A DNA stretch of 64,000 nucleotides from an uncultured SAR116 cluster alpha proteobacterium. GTDB taxonomy: Bacteria; Pseudomonadota; Alphaproteobacteria; Puniceispirillales; Marisalimonadaceae. The stretch lies in assembly GCA_902615995.1 (NCBI GenBank), contig CACMRF010000002.1, positions 42,142 through 106,141 on the forward strand. Reading direction: 5' to 3'. Every line of letters starts with the position of its first letter. The stretch's first letter is position 1. Below, one piece after another: positions 8,420-15,589 of this stretch. Both the position numbers and the translations under genes were made by a program. Under the pieces are notes generated by a model, which was given only the letters and a program-made list of their open reading frames with translations, was not told the DNA's origin and ran no database searches.

Positions 8420-9421
8420 ATGCGAGATTGGGATACACGAATTAATGAATTGAAAAAAAATATAGAAGCGGCTAGAAATCGTTTTGTAATACCCTTTCTT
8501 GACACTAAATCTTTAGAAGAACAAGTTGTAAAAGATATAAAACCTAACCCAATCGCTAATGAAAAATCCGAAATTAAAGAAATTGACAAAAATGAGGAAA
8601 CACAAGATTCCAAAAAAACTACAGATGAATATACCCAATCTATTCAACCTTCCCAAGAAGAAGCAGAAGTAATTTTAGCTAAAGAAGAGGTAAAAGACGA
8701 AGTTGAGGCCTCTGAAGCACCATCAAAAGAAGTCAAAGAAGAAAATATTGAACAAGTTCAAAAGCTAGATACAGATCAAGTTGATGCAATGTTAGATGAG
8801 GTTAAATCTGATAAAGTACCATCAGAAGAAACAGAAGTTATTGAAGCTAAAGTAGAAGTAAAAGAAGAAGTTGAGGCCTCTGAAGCACCATCAAAAGAAG
8901 TCAAAGAAGAAAATATTGAACAAGTTCAAAAGCTAGATGCAGATCAAGTTGATGCAATGTTAGATGAGGTTAAATCTGAAAAAGCACCACCAGAAGAAAC
9001 AGAAGTTATTGAAGCTAATGAAAAGGTCAAAGATGATGTTGAGGTTGCTGAAGTCCCATCAGAAAAAGAAGAAATTGTGGAAGATAAAGTAGAGTTAAAA
9101 GAAGATGTAAAGGCTGTTGTGTTACCAACAAAAGAAGTTAAAGAAAAACAAAAAAAGGGTAGAAAGAAAAAAATTAAAGAAATTAAACCAGATATTTTAG
9201 CAACTGAACTTATTAAGTTAGAAGCAATTAAAGAGGAAGATCTGACTGAAGAACAAGAAGATAGATTAATGGAGTTAAGAAGAATTAAAGCACAAAGGTT
9301 AATGCATCAGGAAGCTGATGATCAATTTCAAAGTGAAATGAAACAAGCAGATGATGAAATTAAAACATTAAAATCTCAACTAAAAATTAAAGATCCACTT
9401 CCAAAAGGTTATGTTGAATGA
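8420..9421 (+). CDS. Acidic repeat-containing protein of unknown function
   Basis: I do not recognise this 333-aa protein. Residues 1-30 form a short conserved-looking basic helix (MRDWDTRINELKKN); residues about 80-245 are a low-complexity Glu/Lys/Val region built from a 56-residue unit repeated twice almost exactly and a third time loosely; residues 250-320 are lysine-rich then coiled-coil-like (EEDLTEEQEDRLMELRRIKA). No signal peptide or membrane helix, so it is probably cytosolic. Amphipathic acidic repeats of this kind occur in scaffold or nucleoid-associated proteins, but function is not inferable. No clear ribosome binding site precedes the ATG. Confidence 0.8.
   Translation: MRDWDTRINELKKNIEAARNRFVIPFLDTKSLEEQVVKDIKPNPIANEKSEIKEIDKNEETQDSKKTTDEYTQSIQPSQEEAEVILAKEEVKDEVEASEAPSKEVKEENIEQVQKLDTDQVDAMLDEVKSDKVPSEETEVIEAKVEVKEEVEASEAPSKEVKEENIEQVQKLDADQVDAMLDEVKSEKAPPEETEVIEANEKVKDDVEVAEVPSEKEEIVEDKVELKEDVKAVVLPTKEVKEKQKKGRKKKIKEIKPDILATELIKLEAIKEEDLTEEQEDRLMELRRIKAQRLMHQEADDQFQSEMKQADDEIKTLKSQLKIKDPLPKGYVE
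8653..8988 (+). repeat. 168-bp in-frame tandem repeat, two near-identical copies
   Basis: Units 8653-8820 and 8821-8988 have a period of exactly 168 bases (56 codons). In the last 118 bases of each unit I count only three differences; the first 50 bases are more diverged. A degenerate third copy follows from about 8989. The frame is kept, so each unit adds 56 residues to the acidic protein. Near-identity at silent sites points to a recent duplication. Confidence 0.95.
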
Positions 9422-9483
9422 CTATATTTATCTTATTTCAATTTTAAAGAAAATATGTTAAAATATTGTTTTAAGGAGGTTTT

Positions 9484-9720
9484 ATGTCAAATATAGTTGA
9501 GACTAACTTTGGTACTTTAGTTGATTCAAAGAGAGTTGCCAGAGGATCCGCTTCTAATGTAATAAAAAAAGGCGCGTTTTACGTTTTTTCAATAAGAGTA
9601 GATAGCGATGATATAAGAGAATATTCATTTACTGACAGAGCTAGAGCTGAACAAATGAGAAACATTCTCATAAGCCATCTAGAAACAAGAATTTCAAAAA
9701 AAATTAAAAAGTCTAATTAG
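9484..9720 (+). CDS. Small basic protein of unknown function
   Basis: A 78-aa protein preceded by a very strong Shine-Dalgarno sequence, AAGGAGGT, ending 3 bases before the ATG, which suggests high translation. The sequence has two likely beta strands (NFGTLVDSKRVARG, GAFYVFSIRVDSDD) and a C-terminal helix ending in SKKIKKS. No family recognised; no signal peptide. Its stop overlaps by four bases the convergent stop of a 56-aa minus-strand gene. Possibly a small nucleic-acid-associated or regulatory protein, but this is speculation from basicity. Confidence 0.75.
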   Translation: MSNIVETNFGTLVDSKRVARGSASNVIKKGAFYVFSIRVDSDDIREYSFTDRARAEQMRNILISHLETRISKKIKKSN

Positions 9721-9887
9721 CTTCTAATTTTTTTTTCTTCAAGTAAGTTATTTATTTTTTCAATCTGAGGACTTATTTGTTTAACAAGACTATTTATTTC
9801 ATCTGAATAATTGAGAGTTCTTGTTTTCACAATTTCAAATATTAAGTCATCAAATTGTTTTTTAATTTCTAAATATTTTTTTGACAT
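9717..9887 (-). CDS. 56-aa coiled-coil-like small protein
   Basis: A short gene below usual length cut-offs. It begins MSKKYLEIKKQFDDLIFEIV and ends EKINNLLEEKKIRS, with heptad-like hydrophobic spacing throughout, so a single long helix or coiled coil is likely. Support for it being real: a good AGGAG site 8 bases upstream of the ATG at 9887, a clean open frame in a stretch otherwise empty on both strands, and a stop that overlaps the neighbouring convergent stop, as at other gene ends here. Function unknown. Confidence 0.6.
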   Translation of the reverse strand: MSKKYLEIKKQFDDLIFEIVKTRTLNYSDEINSLVKQISPQIEKINNLLEEKKIRS

Positions 9888-9908
9888 ATATTTCTCCTAG
9901 TTAATAAA

Positions 9909-9923
9909 GGCAAAAATCATGCC
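9909..9923 (-). terminator. Weak hairpin after the 10.2-kb minus-strand operon
   Basis: On the minus strand GGCA and TGCC form a 4-bp stem around a T-rich loop, followed by TTTATT, 4 bases past the stop of the 101-aa gene. Small but correctly placed for a terminator. Confidence 0.35.
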
Positions 9924-9927
9924 AAAA

Positions 9928-10233
9928 TTATATTTCTTGAGTAATTGTTATAATTTTTCTTGTTCGATAAACTTGATGTGACCATTTTTTGTCATAAATA
10001 CTAATCATTTTTTTTAATGCTTCACTTTTTAAAATTTCATTAGCTTTATTTAGATTATCAAATTCATAATATGCGTAATGTATATCTTCATTTTCTATTT
10101 CCCATCCTCTAGAAGCAGAAATTGCGGAAAAAGTTTGTTTAGCTTCAGATAAATGTTCTTTTTCGTACCAATCATCAAAATCATTTTTTAAATGTGGTGG
10201 TACAAATGACTTAACAACAAGAAATATTCTCAT
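9928..10233 (-). CDS. Putative dimeric alpha/beta-barrel protein
   Basis: A 101-aa protein with the pattern of a ferredoxin-like dimeric alpha/beta barrel: strand MRIFLVVKSFVP, helix with FDDWYEKEHLSEA, strand region with GWEIENEDIHYAYYEF and a second helix. The WYxxEHL motif resembles EthD/DUF4286-like small proteins that bind or modify small molecules. It follows the DsbA-family gene by 6 bases on the same strand, so the two form an operon. No specific function can be given. Confidence 0.7.
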   Translation of the reverse strand: MRIFLVVKSFVPPHLKNDFDDWYEKEHLSEAKQTFSAISASRGWEIENEDIHYAYYEFDNLNKANEILKSEALKKMISIYDKKWSHQVYRTRKIITITQEI

Positions 10234-10239
10234 AAATAA

Positions 10240-10854
10240 TCATAATCTTTCAATATTCTCTTTTTCAAATAGTTCATGAAAATTTTTTTCTTTCTGTGCT
10301 CCAACTAAATAACTTGTACCTAAAATATAAGTAGGGACTCCAGTTACACCTATTTTATAAGAATACTCCCAATGTTTATCGATTACATCTTTATAAGTTC
10401 TTTTTTGCAAAATTTCTTTTGCTTCTTTTTCTGGTAATTTAGCTCTAGATGCTGCACTTAAAAGAATATCTATTTCATAAACATTTTTTTTATTTATAAA
10501 GTAAGACTTGTAAAGTTCATCATGTATCATATTATTTTTATATTTAAATTGAGCCCAGTATCCAAGTTCTTGAGCTAATCTGCTATTGTAAGTATAATCC
10601 CTGTTGTTATATTTTAGATTTTCTTCATTCATGAGTTTACTCATCATAGAATTTTTTTGATTTAATTCTTTTTGAGAGCAATCGAATAGATCAAGTAAAT
10701 TCATTCCTTCTTTTGGAGTATCAGGATGTAATGGGAAATGTATAATATCTAATTTTATTTTATATTTTGAAATTACTTTTTTTAGTCTAGCTTGACCTAA
10801 ATAACACCAAGGACAAACATAATCAGTAAAAATTTGAAGTGTTTTTATTTCCAT
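10240..10854 (-). CDS. DsbA-family (FrnE-like) thiol oxidoreductase
   Basis: Thioredoxin-fold protein of 204 aa with a CPWC active site at about residues 14-17 (DYVCPWCYLGQARLKK) and a helical insertion, ending with the cis-Pro region GVTGVPTYILG. This layout matches the FrnE/2-hydroxychromene isomerase-like branch of the DsbA family. No signal peptide, so it acts in the cytoplasm. Heads a two-gene operon with the downstream alpha/beta-barrel protein. Physiological substrate unknown. Confidence 0.88.
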   Translation of the reverse strand: MEIKTLQIFTDYVCPWCYLGQARLKKVISKYKIKLDIIHFPLHPDTPKEGMNLLDLFDCSQKELNQKNSMMSKLMNEENLKYNNRDYTYNSRLAQELGYWAQFKYKNNMIHDELYKSYFINKKNVYEIDILLSAASRAKLPEKEAKEILQKRTYKDVIDKHWEYSYKIGVTGVPTYILGTSYLVGAQKEKNFHELFEKENIERL

Positions 10855-10933
10855 TTTTTAATAACTTTATTTCAATATATTTTTTATGATATATAATCCA
10901 AAGAAAATATGAAATTAATTATAATTAATTGCA

Positions 10934-12385
10934 ATGAATTCCTACTTTAATTTTGAAGATACATATACAAACTTGCCTAAATGTTTTTTTACAGAGCAAG
11001 AAATTAAAAAAGTTTCTCTACCAGGTCTTGTTATTTTTAACGATAAATTAGCTAAAAGTCTTAATATTAATATCCCTTCAAATGATAAAAGTGAAATGGC
11101 AAAAATTTTGTCTGGTAATTTTAATGATAAAAAAATGAATACATATGCACAAGCATATGCAGGTCACCAATTCGGTCATTTTACTAACCTTGGTGATGGT
11201 AGAGCAATTATGCTAGGTGAACATGTAAGTAAATGTGGTAAAAGATATGATATACAATTGAAAGGGTCAGGAATAACACCTTATTCTAGACGGGGAGACG
11301 GAAAAGCAGCTTTAGGTCCCATGTTGAGAGAATATATAATAAGTGAAGCTGTTCATCATCTTAATATTCCAACAACTAGAAGTTTATCGGTTATAAAAAC
11401 TGGCGAAGATGTCTTTAGAGAAAAAAAATTGCAAGGATCAATTCTAACAAGAATTGCTTCATCACATATTAGAGTAGGGACATTTCAATATGCAGCTGCA
11501 CAACAAGACACAAAAATCTTAAGAAGTTTATTTGATTACACTGTTAAAAGACATTATTCAGATATAAAAAATTCAGAGGAGATTTCTATAAAGCTTCTAA
11601 AGGAATTTTCTTTAAAGCAAATTAATTTGATAATTAATTGGATGAGAGTAGGTTTTATTCACGGGGTAATGAATACCGATAATATGACCCTTTCAGGTGA
11701 AACAATAGACTATGGTCCATGTGCTTTCATGAATTCATATGATCCTAATACTAAATTTAGTTCAATTGATCACATGGGAAGATATTCTTACAAAAACCAA
11801 CCAATCATCGCGCAGTGGAATATTGCTAGATTTGCTGAGACCTTACTGCCTTTAATTTCAAGTGATTTGAATGAAGCAATAAAAAAAGCTGAAGATGTAA
11901 TAAAATCTATGCCAGAAACTTATAAAACCAATTGGTTAAACATGATGAAGAAAAAATTAGGTTTAATTGACAATGATAGTGAAGATGAAAATATAATTAA
12001 CTCTTTATTATCTTGGATGGAAAAAAATAATGCCGATTTTACAAATACATTTGTTGATTTAATGAATGAAGAAAATCTAGATCAAAGTATTTATAAATCC
12101 CAAGAGTTTAAGAGTTGGTTTAAAATTTACAAGAAAAGGAAACTCAGTAAAAATTTTTCAAAATCTAAATCTTTAAAACTTATGAAGGAAAATAATCCTA
12201 TAATAATTCCAAGGAATCATATTGTAGAGAATGTTTTGTCAAGTGCCGAGGAAAGAGATTTAAATCCTCTTAAAAAGTTTTTAAAAGTATTAGAAAATCC
12301 ATATGATAATAATGTAAAAATACCGAGCTATTTTAAAATTGATATTAAATCAGACCAACCATACATGACATTTTGTGGAACATAG
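10934..12385 (+). CDS. selO: SelO/YdiU pseudokinase-fold protein AMPylase
   Basis: SelO transfers AMP to Ser/Thr/Tyr residues and is linked to redox control. The 483-aa protein has the hallmark blocks YAGHQFGHFTNLGDGRAI near residue 74, LKGSGITPYSRRGDGKAALG near 110, MREYIISEA-type helix, GVMNTDNMTLSGETIDYGPC near 245 (catalytic Asn/Asp residues) and the C-terminal TFCGT, whose Cys occupies the place of selenocysteine in eukaryotic SelO. Full length for the family. No RBS is obvious before the ATG. Confidence 0.96.
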   Translation: MNSYFNFEDTYTNLPKCFFTEQEIKKVSLPGLVIFNDKLAKSLNINIPSNDKSEMAKILSGNFNDKKMNTYAQAYAGHQFGHFTNLGDGRAIMLGEHVSKCGKRYDIQLKGSGITPYSRRGDGKAALGPMLREYIISEAVHHLNIPTTRSLSVIKTGEDVFREKKLQGSILTRIASSHIRVGTFQYAAAQQDTKILRSLFDYTVKRHYSDIKNSEEISIKLLKEFSLKQINLIINWMRVGFIHGVMNTDNMTLSGETIDYGPCAFMNSYDPNTKFSSIDHMGRYSYKNQPIIAQWNIARFAETLLPLISSDLNEAIKKAEDVIKSMPETYKTNWLNMMKKKLGLIDNDSEDENIINSLLSWMEKNNADFTNTFVDLMNEENLDQSIYKSQEFKSWFKIYKKRKLSKNFSKSKSLKLMKENNPIIIPRNHIVENVLSSAEERDLNPLKKFLKVLENPYDNNVKIPSYFKIDIKSDQPYMTFCGT

Positions 12386-12390
12386 TCAAT

Positions 12391-13098
12391 CTAAATATTT
12401 TGACTGACATCCCATCTTTTTTTAAGGTATCTACAAGTATCACAACCAAAAGATCCTTTTGGATAAATATCTTGATTCATAAGATTTTTTGCTTCACTTA
12501 TTGTCTTGCTTACCCAATTGTCGTTGCAATCTAATTTGATCAAATGTAATTCAAATTTTAGAGTTTGATTGAACATAGGCTCATTTTTTAAACCATTAAA
12601 ATAGACTAGGTATCCTGTGTCAGACACTTTAAACCCATTTTTACGAAACAACCACTGATACATTTCCAATTGTCTTCTGTAAGCTTTTGGATACTCATAT
12701 TTGTTCCAAGTCTCTTCCCAATCAAAATTATTTTTTGATGTGGATTTAACGTCAGATAAAATAAGTTCACCATTAGGTTTGACCCAAACATCATCTACTG
12801 CTCCGTAAAAATGAACATCAGTTTCACTATCATAATGAGAGATACCTTGAAAATTATTTCTCCATTTATCGATATCGTCATGTTTAAATGGAACAGCATC
12901 AATATGATTTTCTAAGAAAATTGGGTGTGGTTGTTGTTTATCTCTATAGTAGTCAAATTCGTTTTTACATAAATTATCTACAGCACTATTAAGTGTAAAT
13001 GGAAGTGTGTTCAGTCTTACCTTATATTTATACATTAATATAAAGCATCTTTTACAATTAAGATATTGTTCTATAGCTGATCTACTAAGTTTTATCAT
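12391..13098 (-). CDS. PD-(D/E)XK nuclease-like protein with four-Cys cluster
   Basis: RecB/Cas4-like nuclease fold, 235 aa. It begins LSRSAIEQYLNCKRCF with Cys15 and Cys18, has a catalytic-looking core GAVDDVWV...ILSDVKSTS (Asp and Asp-x-Lys), a following QLEMYQWLF helix with the motif-Gln, and a C-terminal pair in FGCDTCRYLKKRW. Four cysteines split between the termini are the pattern of iron-sulfur Cas4/AddB-like nucleases. It is convergent with selO and lies at the left edge of the accessory island. No CRISPR array is present, so a general DNA-processing role is more likely than adaptation. Confidence 0.82.
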   Translation of the reverse strand: MIKLSRSAIEQYLNCKRCFILMYKYKVRLNTLPFTLNSAVDNLCKNEFDYYRDKQQPHPIFLENHIDAVPFKHDDIDKWRNNFQGISHYDSETDVHFYGAVDDVWVKPNGELILSDVKSTSKNNFDWEETWNKYEYPKAYRRQLEMYQWLFRKNGFKVSDTGYLVYFNGLKNEPMFNQTLKFELHLIKLDCNDNWVSKTISEAKNLMNQDIYPKGSFGCDTCRYLKKRWDVSQNI

Positions 13099-13220
13099 AA
13101 ATTAATAATAAGGTATTTTAAAAAAAAATAAAAAATAATTCACTTTATTCAAGATAAATTATTATGAATTAATAACTATTATAACATTGATTGTTATTCT
13201 AGATTTATTACATTTAAAGT

Positions 13221-15548
13221 ATGTGCTTAACAAAAAATATTTATTTTATTAAAACTTTGATATTTTTTTCACTTTTTATTTTTCTATTAAGCTGCAGTTC
13301 AGGTAATCTGAAAACTAGCTACGGCATGAGGTTAATTTCCCATCCTAACCTTAATTTGTGTAAAGGGAAATTTCATGAAAATAGATGGACGAACTGTACA
13401 GGTTTTATAAACTATAAAAATAATGACACCTATCAGGGGGCGTTCTTAAATGGAAAAGCGCATGGTGAAGAAGGGACTTACACATGGCCTAATGGCGATA
13501 CTTTTATTGGCACATTTAATAATGGTACTTATACCAGAGGAATTTACAAATGGGCAAGTGGTAATAAATATATTGGTGAATTTAAAGCTGCCGTCAAAAA
13601 TTCAAGAAGGTTTTATAATAAACATGGCTTAGGCATTTATAAAAGTAGGAATGAAACATATATCGGAGACTTTTTGAAAAATGATTACCATGGATTTGGT
13701 CTAAAAAAACATAATTATGGAAAAAATAAAATAAGTGAGGGAGAATTTAAACGAGGTTCATTTATAAAAAAAAGAAATGTTGATTTTAAAATTCGACAAA
13801 TTAAAAATCATCTTAGATATTATATTAACCGAGACGAAGATATAAGAAAATTTGTTGATAAAGACATTAGTGTCAAAAATAAAACACTTTACTCATACAA
13901 AGCTGAAAAAAATGTTATGCATAAGAATGTGACTCGACAGAAAGAAAATAATTATTTAAACAGTAGAAGTCCATTGTCTTTAACAAATTCTATCGAAAAA
14001 ATTAAAAATAATTTTTTTACCAAATTTAAAAAATGTTCGTCAAATATAAATAACTTTTGCGTAAAGAAAATTAAATTTTCTAATGGGTTAGGTGAGGGAT
14101 TAGTTAAGAACAGAAAATTAAATGGAATAGGATATTTTAAAAATAAAAGCGGAGAAGCTTACGTTGGACAATTTAAAAATAATAGTTTTGATGGCTTGGG
14201 TATTTATTTTTATAAAGATAATTGGATATATGATGGTCAATTTAAAAATGGGAAAAAAGTTGGTTATGGAACAATGTACTTTAATAAAAAAGTTTCAAAA
14301 AGTGGGTATTGGGTTGATGGAAAATTCAAAAATAAAATCAATTTCCCAGTTTCTTTTTATGCTTCGTCCTTATTAAACAATGCTAATTCACCTAGTAATA
14401 GCACAACTGCTCAAAATAAAACTATTAGGGAACTTAAAAAAGAACTCGACAAATTAAAAAAGGAAAATTTAAATAGATTAAAAATAATTAAACTAGATAA
14501 AGTAGAACCATCAATTAAAATATTTACAAAAATTGATGAAGAGATTGTTAGTTTAGATGGAAATATAAATGATAATGTGGGTGTTTCTGAATTAATTATC
14601 AATGATATGATAGTTGGGTTTGAAGAGAGTGGTAATTTTAAAACTAATTTGTATATCCCAAGATCTGGCCTTAATATTAAAATCACTGCTTTTGATTTGA
14701 ATGGAAATAAAAGTACAAAAGAGTTTTTTGTAAATAGAAAGCCAACTCAAATTATCAATACTATAAAATTTTCAAAACTAGATCCTACTCAATTTAAAGT
14801 TAAAAAAAATAATAACTCATTAGCTGTTATTGTTGGTATATCAAATTATAAAGACATTCCTTCTAATGCATTGTTTGCAGATAATGATGCAAAAGTTTTT
14901 TATGATTATGCAAAGTTTAAGCTTGGGATACCAGACGAAAATATTAAAGAATTAATCAACTCAAGAGCTGAAGAAAGTGATATTTTATTAGCTTTAAAAG
15001 AATGGCTTCGATTAAATTCATTTGATAACAAATCAAATATATATCTTTTTTTTGCGGGTCATGGTTTAGCTTCACAAGATGGAAAAGAAAAATATCTTTT
15101 ACCTTATGATGGAAGACCTGAGTTACTTAATAAAACAGCAGTTTTGTTGAAAGAATTAATTAATGATATTTCTATTCTAAAGCCAAAAAAAGTCTTTATA
15201 TTTTTAGATACATGTTATTCTGGGTTATCTAGAACTGAAGAAACATTGATTTCAGCTAGACCGGTTGTTTTAAAAGCAACAGATGAATATTTACCTAAAA
15301 ATTTTACTTTATTTTCTGCTTCTAAACATGATCAGATCTCAAGACCTCTTAAAGAAACAAAACATGGAATGTTTTCTTATTTTTTAATGAAAGGAATGGA
15401 GGGTTTTGCTGATTTAAATAACGATAAAAAAATAACTACTAATGAATTGCATCAGTATGTCAAAACAAATGTTAATAAATTTTCATTAGGTAAACAGACT
15501 CCTCAGTTATTTGGAAATTCTGAAACTGTTTTGGTTAATTTGAACTAA
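13221..15548 (+). CDS. Lipoprotein with MORN repeats and C-terminal caspase domain
   Basis: A 775-aa protein, apparently exported and lipid-anchored: the N terminus is a hydrophobic signal ending in lipobox LLSC (Cys about residue 25). Residues 60-190 and 300-385 hold MORN repeats (GEGTYTWPNGDTFIGTF-like; YVGQFKNNSFDGLGIYFY). A short coiled coil (about 400-425) and an Ig-like beta domain (about 430-510) follow. Residues 530-775 are a caspase p20-type peptidase with LFFAGHG (His614) and FIFLDTCYSG (Cys665), both catalytic residues intact. First gene of the 13.2-33.2 kb island; 41 bases before the FtsK-type ATPase. Target unknown. Confidence 0.93.
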   Translation: MCLTKNIYFIKTLIFFSLFIFLLSCSSGNLKTSYGMRLISHPNLNLCKGKFHENRWTNCTGFINYKNNDTYQGAFLNGKAHGEEGTYTWPNGDTFIGTFNNGTYTRGIYKWASGNKYIGEFKAAVKNSRRFYNKHGLGIYKSRNETYIGDFLKNDYHGFGLKKHNYGKNKISEGEFKRGSFIKKRNVDFKIRQIKNHLRYYINRDEDIRKFVDKDISVKNKTLYSYKAEKNVMHKNVTRQKENNYLNSRSPLSLTNSIEKIKNNFFTKFKKCSSNINNFCVKKIKFSNGLGEGLVKNRKLNGIGYFKNKSGEAYVGQFKNNSFDGLGIYFYKDNWIYDGQFKNGKKVGYGTMYFNKKVSKSGYWVDGKFKNKINFPVSFYASSLLNNANSPSNSTTAQNKTIRELKKELDKLKKENLNRLKIIKLDKVEPSIKIFTKIDEEIVSLDGNINDNVGVSELIINDMIVGFEESGNFKTNLYIPRSGLNIKITAFDLNGNKSTKEFFVNRKPTQIINTIKFSKLDPTQFKVKKNNNSLAVIVGISNYKDIPSNALFADNDAKVFYDYAKFKLGIPDENIKELINSRAEESDILLALKEWLRLNSFDNKSNIYLFFAGHGLASQDGKEKYLLPYDGRPELLNKTAVLLKELINDISILKPKKVFIFLDTCYSGLSRTEETLISARPVVLKATDEYLPKNFTLFSASKHDQISRPLKETKHGMFSYFLMKGMEGFADLNNDKKITTNELHQYVKTNVNKFSLGKQTPQLFGNSETVLVNLN

Positions 15549-15589
15549 AAAATAATTGAATCAATTCGTCTAACTCTTATAATGTTACA

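Noticed and set aside
8653..8988. CRISPR-like array
   Set aside because: The repeats are long, coding, in frame and without spacers.
12391..13098. Cas4 adaptation nuclease
   Set aside because: No cas1, cas2 or repeat array in the window; only the fold and Cys pattern are shared.
13099..13220. Attachment site at the left edge of the island
   Set aside because: No tRNA, integrase or matching direct repeat at the right edge was seen.
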